From Neptunomonas concharum (GTDB taxonomy: Bacteria; Pseudomonadota; Gammaproteobacteria; Pseudomonadales; Balneatricaceae), in NCBI RefSeq assembly GCF_008630635.1, contig NZ_CP043869.1:3235001-3299000 (forward strand): DNA of 64,000 bases, read 5' to 3'. Within the stretch, counting starts at the first letter, position 1. Every line of letters starts with the position of its first letter. The position numbers and the translations under genes are program-made. This document shows, piece by piece, positions 37,826 to 49,790 of the stretch. Under the pieces are notes generated by a model. The model searched no databases. It saw only the letters and a program-made list of their open reading frames with translations, and was not told the origin of the DNA.

Positions 37826-38254
37826 TTATTGAACAGATAGAATTTCTACCTCAAAAGCCAGCACCTTGCCCGCCAATGGGTGATTAAAATCTACTTCAAC
37901 ATTAACATCATCAAATGCGCGTATGACGCCGGGTAATTCACCACTTGCATCCTGGAAGGCAATAACTAACCCTTCTTCAAGCTCCATACCCGAAAAGCTC
38001 TCACGTCCTACTTTCTGAATATTGCTAGGGTTAGGCATTCCAAAGCCGTGTTCGGGCGTTATTTCAAGTATCGTCCGATCTCCCGCTTTCAGCCCAAACA
38101 TTGCAGCTTCAAACCCAGCTAGCATATTGCCGTCTCCGACGGTAAAGGTGGCCGGAGCGCGTTCAAAATTACTATCAACTACCTCACCATTTTCAAGACG
38201 TATCTCAAAATGCAATGTCACTGTGGTTTCTGGCCCTATCACTATATCTGTCAT
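37826..38254 (-). CDS. fkpB: FKBP-type peptidyl-prolyl isomerase, SlpA/FkpB
   Basis: Small SlyD-like proline isomerase of 142 residues with an FKBP core interrupted by an insert-in-flap domain (AMFGLKAGDRTILEITPEHGFG, then NPSNIQKV). Its ATG overlaps the lspA stop (TAATG), the usual lspA-fkpB arrangement. In many relatives ispH follows; here it does not. Confidence 0.93.
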   Translation of the reverse strand: MTDIVIGPETTVTLHFEIRLENGEVVDSNFERAPATFTVGDGNMLAGFEAAMFGLKAGDRTILEITPEHGFGMPNPSNIQKVGRESFSGMELEEGLVIAFQDASGELPGVIRAFDDVNVEVDFNHPLAGKVLAFEVEILSVQ

Positions 38255-38787
38255 TATTTTCTCCGATCGGGTTGGCCATGAAGCTCTTCAAGGTCGCGCT
38301 GTTTTTCCAGAAATAGCATATCAATAATCATCACGACAGCTCCTAACGTAATGGCACTATCTGCCAGATTAAAAGCTGGAAAATAGTAGCTCTGATAATG
38401 CACTGAAATAAAATCCACAACGTACCCTAGAAAGATTCGATCATGAATATTCCCCAGCGCGCCTCCCAGTATCAAAGCCAGCGCCATTCCTAGCCACCAT
38501 TGCTGCTTTTCGGTGCGTTTAAGCCACACCAGTAACAAACCACTGACTGCTAACGCAATCGCTATAAAAAACCAACGCTGCCAACCGCCAGCATCTGATA
38601 AAAAGCTAAAAGCAGCGCCGGTGTTATACAACAGTGTCATATCCAAGATAGGGATGACTTGATTAGGCACCCCATATTCCAGTAGCTGCTGCGCCAAGCT
38701 CTTGGTCCATAGGTCTACGATGAGCACGAGTGCTGTGAGCCAAAGCCAAACCAATGAACCTACAGCCGATCTGAATGATTTATTCAT
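38254..38787 (-). CDS. lspA: Lipoprotein signal peptidase II
   Basis: Inner-membrane aspartyl protease that removes signal peptides from prolipoproteins such as BamD and the amidase in this window. Four membrane helices. The catalytic aspartates lie in GNIHDRIFLGYVVDFI and FNLADSAI. At 177 residues it has the normal length. It starts six bases after the ileS stop. Confidence 0.96.
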   Translation of the reverse strand: MNKSFRSAVGSLVWLWLTALVLIVDLWTKSLAQQLLEYGVPNQVIPILDMTLLYNTGAAFSFLSDAGGWQRWFFIAIALAVSGLLLVWLKRTEKQQWWLGMALALILGGALGNIHDRIFLGYVVDFISVHYQSYYFPAFNLADSAITLGAVVMIIDMLFLEKQRDLEELHGQPDRRK

Positions 38788-38793
38788 AACGAA

Positions 38794-41625
38794 CTAAGCG
38801 AATTGACGCGCTTCTCCCTCACCTGCAACGTTTTCAACGCAACGACCACATAGCTCAGGATGCTCTGGGCTATGTCCCACATCCTCTCTATGATGCCAGC
38901 AGCGTTCGCATTTGGTGTGCGAAGAGATGGCTAATTCAACCTTCAGCCCATCAAGTTCAGTATCACGAGCATTTTCAGCGTGACTGAGGGGCTTCAAAAT
39001 CACATCAGAGGTGATCAAGACAAATCGCAGTTCATCTCCTAGTCGTGATAAATCTTCCATGATTTCATCACTCACAAACAGCGTAGCTTCGGTTGATAAT
39101 GAAGCTTTTACTAATTTTTCATTACGCGCCGCTTCCAACGCTTTGTTGACCGCACTCTTCACATCAAGAATACGAGACCAGAAAGCGCGCCCCAACTCCT
39201 CATGCTCTGATAGCTCAAACAAGCCTTCATACCACGTATCCAGAAAAACACTCTTCTGCTTTTCTACTCCTGGCAATGCCGCGTAGATCTCTTCGGACGT
39301 GAAGCTTAAAATTGGCGCAATCCAGCGCGTCAGCGCCTGTGCAATATGGTAAAGCGCTGTTTGGCATGAATGACGCGGCAAACTATCTGCTTTAGTGGTG
39401 TATTGACGATCTTTAATGATGTCCAGATAGAAACCACCCAGCTCTTGCACACAGAAGTGGTGTACTTGTTGGTACACATCTAAGAAGCGATATTGCTCAT
39501 AGGCGACTTTCACTTTCTCCTGCAAGCGCGCTGTTGCATCTACCGCCCAGCGATCCAATGCCAGCATATTCTCGGGTGAAACCAAATCGGTTTCCGGATT
39601 AAAGCCGTTGAGGTTTGCCAATAAGAAACGTGACGTATTACGAATACGACGATACGCATCAGCTGTGCGTTGCAGAATCTGCTTAGAGACAGCCATTTCG
39701 CCAGAATAATCCGTCGATGCAATCCACAAGCGCAAGATGTCTGCTCCCAGTGTATCCGTCACTTCCTGTGGCACAATGACATTGCCCAATGACTTGGACA
39801 TTTTGTAACCCTTTTCATCGACGGTGAACCCGTGTGTTAGCAACGCACGATAAGGCGCATTACCATCAATAGCACAACCGGTCAGCAAAGATGAGTGGAA
39901 CCAACCACGATGCTGGTCAGACCCTTCTAAATACAGGTCTGCACGCGGCCCTTGATCATGTCCCATCTCATGGGAGCCACGCAGCACATGCCAATGAGTG
40001 GTTCCGGAATCAAACCATACATCCAGTGTATCAGTTACTTTTTCATACTGATCCGCTTCAGCGCCTAGTAGTTCAGCACCATCTAGCTTAAACCACGCCT
40101 CAATGCCTTCTTGCTCAACACGCTGCGCCACTTGCTCCATCAGCGTTACGGTATCGGGGTGAAGCTCACCACTCTCTTTATTCAAGAAGAAGGGGATTGG
40201 CACCCCCCAGTTGCGCTGACGAGAAATACACCAGTCAGGGCGGTTAGCAATCATGCTATGCAAGCGAGGCTTACCCCAGTTTGGCACAAACTGAGTTTCT
40301 TCAATGGCATTCAGCGCTTTTTCACGCAGACTGCTGCCGTCAGAAGAGGTACGATCCATACCCACAAACCACTGCGCTGTTGCGCGATAAATCAGTGGTG
40401 TTTTGTGACGCCAGCAATGCATATAGCTGTGAGTAATGACGGTATGATCTAACAGTCGATCGTTCTCACGCAGCTTCTCAACAATTTCCGGATTGGCATC
40501 CCAAATCGACAGGCCACCAAAAAATTCCAGATCCTCGACATAGACACCATCTGCCTTCACCAGATTTAGAATCTGGTCAAATGCCATGCCATACCGGCGA
40601 CAACTTGCAAAGTCATCCTCTCCATAAGCGGGTGCCGAATGAACGATGCCAGTACCTGCATCCAATGCAACGTAATCAGCCAGATAGATAGGCGACTCAC
40701 GATCATAAATAGGGTGCTGAAATGCGATCAATTCCAGCGATTTACCGGCAGTTTTTGCAACAATCTGCCCTTCAAGCTCAAAACGCGCCAATGCACTCTC
40801 GACAAGATCTGCTGCCAATAGTAACAGGCGCTCACCCGTATCAACCAATGCGTACTCAAACTCCGGGTGCACATTCATGGCCTGGTTAGCCGGAATCGTC
40901 CAAGGTGTTGTCGTCCAGATGACAGCAAAAGCAGGCTTTTCTAGTGTATTCAGGCCAAATGCCGCGGCTAACTTTGCAACCTCTTTACACTCAAACGCCA
41001 CATCTATTGCAGAAGACTTTTTGTCGGCATATTCAACCTCGGCTTCAGCCAATGCTGACCCACAATCGAAGCACCAGTTAACAGGCTTTAAGCCTTTGAA
41101 AACATATCCCCCTTCAACCATTTTTGCTAAAGCACGAATTTCTCCTGCCTCATTAGCGAAGTCCATGGTTTTGTAAGGATTATCCCAAGCACCAAAAACG
41201 CCTAATCGAATAAAATCTGACCTCTGGCCTTCGATTTGCTCTTGGGCATAGCTGCGACAGAGTTCACGGGTCTTATCCGCTCCCATATTCTTACCGTGGG
41301 TCACTTCGACTTTATGCTCGATTGGAAGACCGTGGCAATCCCAACCTGGGACATAAGGCGCATCAAAGCCATCCAAGGTCTTGGCTTTGATAATGATATC
41401 TTTCAGCACTTTATTGACGGCATGACCTAGGTGAATGTTGCCATTCGCGTAAGGAGGACCATCATGCAGGATAAACTTGGGGCGACCCGCACTAACCTTA
41501 CGAATCTGCTCATATAACCCCATATCCTGCCATGCTTTAAGCATATCTGGCTCACGTTTGGCGAGATTGCCACGCATTGGGAATGCCGTATCCGGCAGAT
41601 TCAGTGTCGATTTATAGTCGGTCAT
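38794..41625 (-). CDS. ileS: Isoleucyl-tRNA synthetase
   Basis: Class I synthetase of 943 residues with the HIGH-type motif GNIHLGHA near residue 64, a large editing domain ([14 protein letters not shown] onwards), the KMSKSLGN loop and the C-terminal zinc-binding CERCWH and CGRC. All parts of the E. coli type are present. Confidence 0.98.
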   Translation of the reverse strand: MTDYKSTLNLPDTAFPMRGNLAKREPDMLKAWQDMGLYEQIRKVSAGRPKFILHDGPPYANGNIHLGHAVNKVLKDIIIKAKTLDGFDAPYVPGWDCHGLPIEHKVEVTHGKNMGADKTRELCRSYAQEQIEGQRSDFIRLGVFGAWDNPYKTMDFANEAGEIRALAKMVEGGYVFKGLKPVNWCFDCGSALAEAEVEYADKKSSAIDVAFECKEVAKLAAAFGLNTLEKPAFAVIWTTTPWTIPANQAMNVHPEFEYALVDTGERLLLLAADLVESALARFELEGQIVAKTAGKSLELIAFQHPIYDRESPIYLADYVALDAGTGIVHSAPAYGEDDFASCRRYGMAFDQILNLVKADGVYVEDLEFFGGLSIWDANPEIVEKLRENDRLLDHTVITHSYMHCWRHKTPLIYRATAQWFVGMDRTSSDGSSLREKALNAIEETQFVPNWGKPRLHSMIANRPDWCISRQRNWGVPIPFFLNKESGELHPDTVTLMEQVAQRVEQEGIEAWFKLDGAELLGAEADQYEKVTDTLDVWFDSGTTHWHVLRGSHEMGHDQGPRADLYLEGSDQHRGWFHSSLLTGCAIDGNAPYRALLTHGFTVDEKGYKMSKSLGNVIVPQEVTDTLGADILRLWIASTDYSGEMAVSKQILQRTADAYRRIRNTSRFLLANLNGFNPETDLVSPENMLALDRWAVDATARLQEKVKVAYEQYRFLDVYQQVHHFCVQELGGFYLDIIKDRQYTTKADSLPRHSCQTALYHIAQALTRWIAPILSFTSEEIYAALPGVEKQKSVFLDTWYEGLFELSEHEELGRAFWSRILDVKSAVNKALEAARNEKLVKASLSTEATLFVSDEIMEDLSRLGDELRFVLITSDVILKPLSHAENARDTELDGLKVELAISSHTKCERCWHHREDVGHSPEHPELCGRCVENVAGEGEARQFA

Positions 41626-41640
41626 TGCTTTGATTCCAGA

Positions 41641-42576
41641 TTAGTGTGGTAGCGCAAAGTAGCCGCGCGCCGCATCGATATCATTAAATATATGTTCTTT
41701 GAGCTGTTCCAGCCCTTCAAATTTCTGCTCATTACGCAGAAATTTCTCGAATTTTACGCTCAATAAGCGTCCGTAAAGGTCACCCTGATAATCCAAAAGG
41801 TGGACCTCCAGCACCGGCTGTGAACCGTTGACGGTTGGCCTTACACCAATATTGCAAACGCCATTGCCTAAAAATACATCTTTCTCCGTATATACACTTA
41901 CCGCATAGACTCCCCTAAGCGGAGCTGCAAAACGGTGCATACGGATGTTAGCTGTCGGCACCCCTAGTTGACGCCCCAATTTTTGCCCGTGCATCACTCG
42001 ACCTGAAATACGATAAGGCCGACCTAATAAACGCTCTGCTGCACCAAAGTTATTCTCTGTTAAACACGCTCGGACACGGGTACTGCTAACACGGAGATCA
42101 TCTATTTCAAAAGTCTTCGTATTGACCACAGCAAATCCTTGCTGCTCGCCAACTTGCTTCAACATTTGATAGTCGCCCGATCGATCACAACCAAAACGGA
42201 AATCATCGCCAACCACAAAATGCTTAACATCCAAACCACGAAGCAGTAGATTTTCAACAAATGCTTCCGCTGTCATCTTCTGCAGCCTAGCATTAAAACT
42301 TAAACAAACGACGCGATCGATTCCCTGCGCTTGCAAAAGGCGAACTTTCTCGCCAAAGCGCGTCAGCCTTGGAGGAACTTGCGATCCACCAAAATACTCT
42401 CGCGGCTGAGGCTCAAATATAATCACGGTTGTTGGCAAACCCAACTGAGCGGCTTTTTCTTTGACCTGTGCTAAAACACGCAAATGCCCTAAGTGAACAC
42501 CATCGAAGTTCCCGATAGTCGCCACACAGCCTCGATGCCTTTCACGTAGATTATGAAGTCCGCGAATCAGTTCCAT
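41641..42576 (-). CDS. ribF: Bifunctional riboflavin kinase / FAD synthetase
   Basis: Converts riboflavin to FMN and FAD. The N-terminal nucleotidyl-transferase domain has ATIGNFDGVHLGHL and SSTRVR; the C-terminal kinase domain has GRPYRISGRVMHGQKLGRQLG and the PTAN motif. I use the ATG at 42576 (MELIRGLHNL), which matches relatives, instead of a start eight codons upstream. Confidence 0.96.
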   Translation of the reverse strand: MELIRGLHNLRERHRGCVATIGNFDGVHLGHLRVLAQVKEKAAQLGLPTTVIIFEPQPREYFGGSQVPPRLTRFGEKVRLLQAQGIDRVVCLSFNARLQKMTAEAFVENLLLRGLDVKHFVVGDDFRFGCDRSGDYQMLKQVGEQQGFAVVNTKTFEIDDLRVSSTRVRACLTENNFGAAERLLGRPYRISGRVMHGQKLGRQLGVPTANIRMHRFAAPLRGVYAVSVYTEKDVFLGNGVCNIGVRPTVNGSQPVLEVHLLDYQGDLYGRLLSVKFEKFLRNEQKFEGLEQLKEHIFNDIDAARGYFALPH

Positions 42577-42652
42577 TAAATCTTTACAGCCAGAAAACAA
42601 ACGCAGAATTATAGCTCAGTTAATAAACAACGAGTACCGCAAATCGGTGGGT

Positions 42653-44248
42653 TTATGCGCGAATATGCCGAATCCTGAGGCCGCAGAGCAATAAAGTCAT
42701 AAAATATGCCGCCACGCCCGCTACTACCAACTTCAACATTAAAACGATCCGACCAAAAACATCATGCTGCAACCAAACCTCTTTATCTACATTTAACAGC
42801 ATTATGACCACACCTAGAGACAGCAACGCAGCCATTAACCTTGTCAAATAAACGCCCCATCCCGGCTGCCAACGAAACACCCCAGCTTTCAACAGTCCCA
42901 TAAGCAGCAGGCCCGCGTTCAAAAAAGCCGACAATGATGTCGCCAACGCCAATCCAACATGCTGCAATGGCCAAATCAGCAACAGATTTAATATCATATT
43001 GGCAACCATCGCCTGAACAGCGATCTTTACAGGCGTTTTCATATCTTGTCGGGAAAAGTAGCCCGGCGCTAACACTTTAATTAGCATAAACGCCAGCAGA
43101 CCTGCACCATAAGCCTGCAAACTCATAGCAGACATCATGACATCCCGCTCCGTCATAGCGCCGTATTTAAAGAGCGTAATAATTAGAGGCTCTGCCAACA
43201 TCACTAATGCCAATGCACAAGGCAACCCAATCAACAGGATCATTCTCAGCGCCCAATCCAATGTTTGAGCAAATGCTTCTGATGACTTGTTAGCATGTTT
43301 GCGAGATAAACTCGGCAGAATGACGGTCGAAATAGCGATGCCAAACACACCCAAGGGCAATTCTGAAAGCCGATCAGAATAATAGAGCCATGAAACACTG
43401 CCTGTTTGCAAAAATGACGCAAGCACCGTATCTAGCAATAAGTTTATTTGTGCGACCGAAACACCAAACAGCGCAGGCAACATCAATTTGAGTATGCGCT
43501 GCACGCCTTCATCCTGCCAACCAAAACGCGGCTTAGGCAGCAGGTGGATATGTCGCAAAAACGGCAGCTGAAACACCAACTGAGCAACACCTGCCATTAG
43601 AACACCCCAAGCCAAAGCTACGACAGGCTCCTCTAACAGAGGACTAAGAAACAGCGCACTACCAATCAAACAGATATTTAACAAAACCGGCGTAAAGGCA
43701 GGGACAGCAAAGCGCCCATAACTATTGAGTATGGCACCCGCAAATGCCGTGAGAGAGATGAGTAAAAGATAGGGAAAAGTGATACGCAACATATCAGTGG
43801 CCAAAGCAAACTTATCACCTTCAGCCATGTAGAACCCAGGCGCAAACAGCGCCGTTAGCAGCGGCGCTGCTACGACTGCTAGTAAGGTAATTACCAACAG
43901 GACCAAACCCAACGTGCCTGCCACGTTGTTGATCAACAGCTGCACTTCTCTCAATGAGCGCTGCTCTCGGTATTCAGACAGCACAGGAACAAAAGCCTGC
44001 GAAAAAGCCCCTTCAGCAAACAAGCGTCGCAAAAAATTAGGAATCTTGAAGGCAACAAAAAACGCATCTGCGCTGCCGCTTGCACCAAAATAGTTTGCAA
44101 TAACGACATCACGGGCCAAACCCAACACCCTTGATAACATCGTCATCATGCCAACAACACCGCTCGACCTCAGTAGACCTGCCGGTTTAACCGCCTTTTG
44201 GTTTTCAGTCCCAGCCACTTTACTTCCTTTTTGCTTACCGCTAATCAT
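42653..44248 (-). CDS. murJ: MurJ lipid II flippase
   Basis: Fourteen-helix MOP-family transporter that flips lipid II across the inner membrane for peptidoglycan synthesis. The segment SRVLGLARDVVIANYFGA near the start and FFVAFKIPNFLRRLFAEGAF are typical. At 531 residues it is full length. It is divergent from rpsT, as in Pseudomonas. Confidence 0.96.
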   Translation of the reverse strand: MISGKQKGSKVAGTENQKAVKPAGLLRSSGVVGMMTMLSRVLGLARDVVIANYFGASGSADAFFVAFKIPNFLRRLFAEGAFSQAFVPVLSEYREQRSLREVQLLINNVAGTLGLVLLVITLLAVVAAPLLTALFAPGFYMAEGDKFALATDMLRITFPYLLLISLTAFAGAILNSYGRFAVPAFTPVLLNICLIGSALFLSPLLEEPVVALAWGVLMAGVAQLVFQLPFLRHIHLLPKPRFGWQDEGVQRILKLMLPALFGVSVAQINLLLDTVLASFLQTGSVSWLYYSDRLSELPLGVFGIAISTVILPSLSRKHANKSSEAFAQTLDWALRMILLIGLPCALALVMLAEPLIITLFKYGAMTERDVMMSAMSLQAYGAGLLAFMLIKVLAPGYFSRQDMKTPVKIAVQAMVANMILNLLLIWPLQHVGLALATSLSAFLNAGLLLMGLLKAGVFRWQPGWGVYLTRLMAALLSLGVVIMLLNVDKEVWLQHDVFGRIVLMLKLVVAGVAAYFMTLLLCGLRIRHIRA

Positions 44249-44298
44249 GCTTCATGAGGCGCATGGTAAACTTTTGATAATTAAATTTCTTCATTTTA

Positions 44299-44327
44299 TT
44301 GACATCCATCGCCGAAATATGAATAAT
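44299..44327 (+). promoter_or_regulatory. Predicted rpsT promoter
   Basis: A perfect TTGACA (44299-44304), 17 bases, then AATAAT (44322-44327) and a GC-rich CTCGCG discriminator, about 70 bases before the rpsT start. Confidence 0.62.
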
Positions 44328-44395
44328 CTCGCGTCTCAAATTCTGGTGCAGCGCATCAGGATATTTAATAACCTAAGTATATAAGGAGCCGGATC

Positions 44396-44659
44396 GTGGC
44401 TAACTCCGCAGGATCCCGTAAACGTGCTCGCCAGGCGGAGAAGCGTCGCCAGCATAATGCTAGCCTCCGCTCCATGGTTCGCACGTACATTAAAAAAGTT
44501 GCTGCTGCTATCGACAGCGGTGACAAAGCTGCTGCAGCTGAAGCACTTAAAGTTGCTCAGCCAATCATGGACTCTTCTGTCAACAAAGGCATTTTTAGCA
44601 AGAACAAAATTGCCCGTAGCAAGAGCCGCATGAACGCACGCATCAAGGCAATGGCGTAA
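44396..44659 (+). CDS. rpsT: 30S ribosomal protein S20
   Basis: 87-residue basic helical protein that binds 16S rRNA (ANSAGSRKRARQAEKRR, then KNKIARSKSRMNARI). The start is GTG with AAGGAG at 44383-44388. A weak start codon on rpsT is also known in E. coli (UUG), where it helps S20 autoregulation. Confidence 0.97.
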   Translation: MANSAGSRKRARQAEKRRQHNASLRSMVRTYIKKVAAAIDSGDKAAAAEALKVAQPIMDSSVNKGIFSKNKIARSKSRMNARIKAMA

Positions 44660-44675
44660 GCCAAGGCTTAGCAGT

Positions 44676-44702
44676 AAAAAAACCGGCTTTGCCGGTTTTT
44701 TT
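44676..44702. terminator. rpsT terminator
   Basis: A 12-bp perfect stem of A run plus CCGGC paired with GCCGG plus T run, with a three-base loop, 16 bases after the rpsT stop. Confidence 0.92.
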
Positions 44703-44726
44703 GTACCCACAATTCCTAACCCAAAC

Positions 44727-44750
44727 AAAAAAGCAGCCCGAAGACTGCTT
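44727..44750 (-). terminator. proB terminator with UUCG tetraloop
   Basis: On the minus strand AAGCAGTC-TTCG-GGCTGCTT forms an 8-bp stem with one T-G pair, closed by a UUCG tetraloop and followed by a T run. It lies 21 bases past the proB stop. Confidence 0.85.
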
Positions 44751-44771
44751 AAGAAAAACCACAGAATAAAC

Positions 44772-45902
44772 CTAAGCCAGTACCAGATTATCCCTGTGCA
44801 CCAACTCTTCTTCACTCACATAACCCAACAGCGACTCAATCAGAGCACTGGGCTTACCTATGATTTTTTCAGCATCGGCAGCTCCATAGTTCACTAGCCC
44901 GCGAGCAACCACCTTACCCGACTCATCCGTCATCAACACCATCTCACCACGGGTAAAACGGCCAGATAAACTACGTACACCCGCCGGCAACAAACTCTTA
45001 CCGCGCTCACTTAATGCAGTCACAGCCCCTGCATCCAAAACCAATGTACCGCGTGCCTGTAAATGCCCCGCGATCCACTGTTTTCGAGCAGCCATAGGCG
45101 AGCGCTCTGGCACCAATAAAGTACCCAACTGCTCACCTGCCTTTAGGCGCAGCAATACATTTTCTTCCCGACCACTCGCAATCAAGGTAACAGCACCCGA
45201 ACGAGCCGCTAAACGCGCTGCACGCACCTTAGTAGCCATACCACCACGACCAAGCCTTCCACCATCACCAGCCATCGCAATGATAGATTCATCCTCAGCA
45301 CGCACCTCAGAGATCAACTCAGCATCCGGATTGCTGCGCGGATCCCCCGTAAACAAACCTTGCTGATCTGTGAGCAGGACCACCCCATCCGCTTCAATGA
45401 GGTTTGCCACTAACGCAGCTAAAGTATCATTGTCGCCAAAACGAAACTCATCAGTCACTACCGTATCGTTCTCGTTAACAACCGCTACAACCCCCATAGA
45501 AATCAAGGTTTTTAACGCCGCACGGGCATTCAGATAACGATTACGACTGGTTAAATCATCATGAGTCAACAAAATCTGAGCCGTGTGGGTATCATGGCGT
45601 TGAAAATTCGCTTCATATGCCTGCACCAGCCCCGTCTGACCGACTGCCGCAGCCGCCTGCAAACGATTAAGCTCATTGGGTCGAGAAGACCAACCCAAGC
45701 GCGTCATCCCTTCCGCCACAGCACCTGATGACACCAACACGATCTCCACACCCTGCTGACGAAGCACGGCCAACTGATCCACCCAACGACGAATCGCCTC
45801 CGAATCCAACCCCTGACCATCATTTGTCAGTAAAGCACTACCTATTTTTACAACCCAGCGACGCGCTTGTTGCAACTTTGCTCGACTTGACGACACACCC
45901 AC
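44772..45902 (-). CDS. proB: Glutamate 5-kinase
   Basis: First step of proline synthesis, phosphorylating L-glutamate. The amino-acid-kinase domain ([13 protein letters not shown], then [10 protein letters not shown] and NENDTV) is followed by a C-terminal PUA domain (about 285-370). At 376 residues it is the two-domain type. It follows obgE by 12 bases. Confidence 0.96.
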   Translation of the reverse strand: MGVSSSRAKLQQARRWVVKIGSALLTNDGQGLDSEAIRRWVDQLAVLRQQGVEIVLVSSGAVAEGMTRLGWSSRPNELNRLQAAAAVGQTGLVQAYEANFQRHDTHTAQILLTHDDLTSRNRYLNARAALKTLISMGVVAVVNENDTVVTDEFRFGDNDTLAALVANLIEADGVVLLTDQQGLFTGDPRSNPDAELISEVRAEDESIIAMAGDGGRLGRGGMATKVRAARLAARSGAVTLIASGREENVLLRLKAGEQLGTLLVPERSPMAARKQWIAGHLQARGTLVLDAGAVTALSERGKSLLPAGVRSLSGRFTRGEMVLMTDESGKVVARGLVNYGAADAEKIIGKPSALIESLLGYVSEEELVHRDNLVLA

Positions 45903-45914
45903 CTCTACTCATCC

Positions 45915-47162
<1,248 letters not shown>

Positions 47163-47170
47163 TCAGAAAC

Positions 47171-47200
47171 AAAAAAAGCCCCGCTATGCGGAGCTTTTTT
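47171..47200 (-). terminator. Hairpin terminator between rpmA and obgE
   Basis: Stem AAGC.CCGC / GCGG.GCTT with one internal mismatch and a three-base loop, flanked by A and T runs, 17 bases after rpmA. It may attenuate readthrough into obgE. Confidence 0.78.
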
Positions 47201-47217
47201 CAGCAACAAACCAGAAC

Positions 47218-47475
47218 TTATGCTGGAACGATGCTGACGTATTTACGGTTATTCGGGCCTTTAACTTCGAACTTAACAACACCGTTCTCTTTTGCGAACA
47301 ATGTGTGGTCTTTACCCAAACCTACGTTTGTGCCCGCATGGAACTTAGTACCACGCTGACGAACAATAATGCTACCAGCAGTCACAACCTGACCACCGAA
47401 ACGCTTAACACCTAGACGCTTTGATTGTGAGTCGCGGCCGTTACGCGTTGAACCACCAGCTTTCTTATGAGCCAT
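47218..47475 (-). CDS. rpmA: 50S ribosomal protein L27
   Basis: 85-residue ribosomal protein near the peptidyl transferase centre. It starts [16 protein letters not shown] and contains the conserved [21 protein letters not shown]. It follows rplU by 24 bases. Confidence 0.98.
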   Translation of the reverse strand: MAHKKAGGSTRNGRDSQSKRLGVKRFGGQVVTAGSIIVRQRGTKFHAGTNVGLGKDHTLFAKENGVVKFEVKGPNNRKYVSIVPA

Positions 47476-47499
47476 TACCTATCTCCTGTTAAAACCAGC

Positions 47500-47811
47500 T
47501 TATGCGCTGATTCCAGTGATTTTAACTTCAGTAAACCACTGACGGTGGCCCTGACGCTTCATACTATGCTTACGACGACGGAACTTGATAATAGTTACTT
47601 TATCAGCGCGGCCGTGATCTACAACTTCAGCTGTAACTTTAGCACCATCAACAGTCGGCAGGCCAACTTTAACGTCATCACCATTACCAACCATCAAAAC
47701 ACGGTCAAACTCCAAGCTTGCACCTGCTTCAACGTTCAGCTTTTCCAGCTTCACCGTTTGACCTTCTTTAACACGGTACTGCTTACCACCGCTTACGATT
47801 ACTGCGAACAT
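47500..47811 (-). CDS. rplU: 50S ribosomal protein L21
   Basis: 103-residue ribosomal protein ([18 protein letters not shown], then [16 protein letters not shown]). The ATG at 47811 follows GGAG; a start four codons upstream is not needed. Confidence 0.98.
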   Translation of the reverse strand: MFAVIVSGGKQYRVKEGQTVKLEKLNVEAGASLEFDRVLMVGNGDDVKVGLPTVDGAKVTAEVVDHGRADKVTIIKFRRRKHSMKRQGHRQWFTEVKITGISA

Positions 47812-47912
47812 ACATTTCTCCAAGTTATGCTTATCCGGCTACTAAAACAGAACCTACTTCTAATGGTGACCCATATGGTAGGGAGCAAAGTTGGACAAGC
47901 TCAGGGCGCGGG

Positions 47913-47941
47913 ATTTTATAGTATTAGTACCGATAATTCAA
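47913..47941 (-). promoter_or_regulatory. Predicted rplU promoter
   Basis: Minus strand -35 TTGAAT (47936-47941), 17 bases, -10 TAAAAT (47913-47918), then a GC-rich CCCGCGCC discriminator as in ribosomal protein promoters. Confidence 0.58.
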
Positions 47942-47969
47942 GCCCGACTACGCTTATTCTGCTCAATTC

Positions 47970-47998
47970 TTGACACCCTCTGTCGCAGCACCTAGCAT
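47970..47998 (+). promoter_or_regulatory. Predicted ispB promoter
   Basis: A perfect TTGACA (47970-47975), 17 bases, then TAGCAT (47993-47998), 38 bases before the ispB ATG and divergent from the rplU promoter. Confidence 0.55.
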
Positions 47999-48036
47999 GC
48001 GCGCTAATGTTTTCATCATAATGATAAAGTTATCCC

Positions 48037-49005
48037 ATGCAGCCACACCAGTTAAACCCGATTATTGAACCGCAGTTCGAGTCCGTAAATGATTATATTA
48101 TCAATCATTTAGGATCCAATGTTCCCCTTGTGGAAAAGATTGGTCACTATATCGTGGAAGGCGGCGGTAAGCGCTTAAGACCGCTACTTGTCTTACTGGC
48201 GGCCAATGCATGTAATTATCAGGGCAAACACCATATACCCCTTGCCGCTGTTATCGAATTTATTCATACCGCGACCCTCCTACACGATGATGTGGTGGAT
48301 AACTCCGATATGCGTCGCGGCAAAGATACAGCCAATGCCCGCTGGGGAAATGCGCCTAGCGTGCTGGTAGGCGACTTTCTCTATTCGCGTGCTTTTCAGG
48401 TCATGGTGGAGATCGGCAGCATGCCGATTATGGAAGTAATATCCAATGCCACCAATGTAATTGCCGAAGGTGAAGTGCTACAGCTATTGAACTGCCGCAA
48501 CCCCGACACTACGGAAGAAGCGTATATGCAGGTGATCATTGGCAAAACGGCTATGCTCTTTGAAGCCGCCACCGAAGTTGGCGCCATCTTGGCAGACGCA
48601 ACAGACGAGCAACGCGATGCATTGCGCCGCTATGGGCATCACTTAGGTATTGCATTCCAGCTCATTGACGACGTTATGGACTACCTATCTACCGCAGAGG
48701 AGATGGGGAAAAACGTGGGTGATGATTTAGCAGAGGGCAAACCAACCCTGCCTCTCATCCAAGCAATGAAGGCCGGCACCGAAGAGGAGCGCCTGTTGAT
48801 TCGTCAAGCCATACGCAAAGGCGGTCTTGAGGACTTAGAACCTGTAATGGCAGCGGTTAAGCGCACCGGTTCAATCGAGTACACTCAGCAGGCTGCACAC
48901 AGCCAAGCCAATCATGCTATTGACGCACTCAGCGTGCTGCCAGATTCAAGCTTCAAAGAGACGTTAACAACACTAGCACATATGGCCGTCAAGCGTAGCG
49001 CCTGA
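48037..49005 (+). CDS. ispB: Polyprenyl (octaprenyl) diphosphate synthase
   Basis: Makes the long isoprenoid tail of ubiquinone. The first DDxxD motif is at 84-88 (LHDDVVDNSDMRRG) and the second in QLIDDVMDY. At 322 residues it has normal length. The chain length (C40 or C45) cannot be set from sequence by eye. Confidence 0.95.
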   Translation: MQPHQLNPIIEPQFESVNDYIINHLGSNVPLVEKIGHYIVEGGGKRLRPLLVLLAANACNYQGKHHIPLAAVIEFIHTATLLHDDVVDNSDMRRGKDTANARWGNAPSVLVGDFLYSRAFQVMVEIGSMPIMEVISNATNVIAEGEVLQLLNCRNPDTTEEAYMQVIIGKTAMLFEAATEVGAILADATDEQRDALRRYGHHLGIAFQLIDDVMDYLSTAEEMGKNVGDDLAEGKPTLPLIQAMKAGTEEERLLIRQAIRKGGLEDLEPVMAAVKRTGSIEYTQQAAHSQANHAIDALSVLPDSSFKETLTTLAHMAVKRSA

Positions 49006-49009
49006 TTTG

Positions 49010-49651
49010 TCAGGCGCCAGAACGAATATCAACAAGTTTATAAACCGCTTCCGTTCTACCTCGATCCCTATCGCTGGTTAACTGAGTTCGTCCTAAACAC
49101 GCCACCTGAAATCTCCCCGCAAACAGTTCGACTACTTCCGACTCAGGGACAGAGAATGGCGGCCCTTGATCGCCTTCAAACTCTAGCGTCACTAACAATA
49201 TTTGAGCCTTAGCAGGTAAAATCTCACAAAGGTGCTGAACATAGCGCTCACGCATCACAGGCGGTAGCGCGATCAGTGCTGCCCGATCAAATACACCCTG
49301 TATGTTCTCGACATCGCCTCGTTCTAAATCAAAGAAATCCCCGCACCATAACGCCACACCGTCTCGGTTTAAACAGAGAAACCGACCATTACTCACCTCT
49401 TCCGGCAGCACCTCCTGCTCTGCATAGAAGTCTCTACAGGCTCGTTCACTCAGCTCCACACCCAATACAGAACACTTTTGCTCACGCAACCAAAGCATAT
49501 CCAGAGACTTTCCACACAAAGGCACTAAAACTTCAGCTTGAGCAGGGATATCCAAGCTCCCCCAATACCGCTTCAAGTACTCATTCACTTCTGCCTGATG
49601 AAAGCCTATTCGTCCTTTCGCCCAACGATCGTGCCAAAAAGCGTGTTCCAT
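49010..49651 (-). CDS. tpm: Thiopurine S-methyltransferase
   Basis: S-adenosylmethionine-dependent methyltransferase. It opens with MEHAFWHDRWAKGRIGFHQ and has VPLCGKSLDMLWL as the cofactor motif and FDRAALIALPP. Bacterial members methylate selenium and tellurium oxyanions and thiopurines. I use the ATG at 49651 over a TTG two codons earlier. It converges with ispB four bases away. Confidence 0.95.
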   Translation of the reverse strand: MEHAFWHDRWAKGRIGFHQAEVNEYLKRYWGSLDIPAQAEVLVPLCGKSLDMLWLREQKCSVLGVELSERACRDFYAEQEVLPEEVSNGRFLCLNRDGVALWCGDFFDLERGDVENIQGVFDRAALIALPPVMRERYVQHLCEILPAKAQILLVTLEFEGDQGPPFSVPESEVVELFAGRFQVACLGRTQLTSDRDRGRTEAVYKLVDIRSGA

Positions 49652-49790
49652 TCTCAATTACCACCCTAAAATCTGATAAAAACTCCTGCTTTGGACCAAT
49701 TTACATGACTCAGATCGTGCCTAGTGGACCCCAAACCGGTATAATCATCCGATATTTTGACTAAAAATTCTCTGGATAGACAGTTTCCAC

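Noticed and set aside
47467-47973. A 168-codon plus-strand frame across rplU and its upstream region
   Set aside because: It lies opposite rplU and across its promoter region, and the composition is not protein-like.
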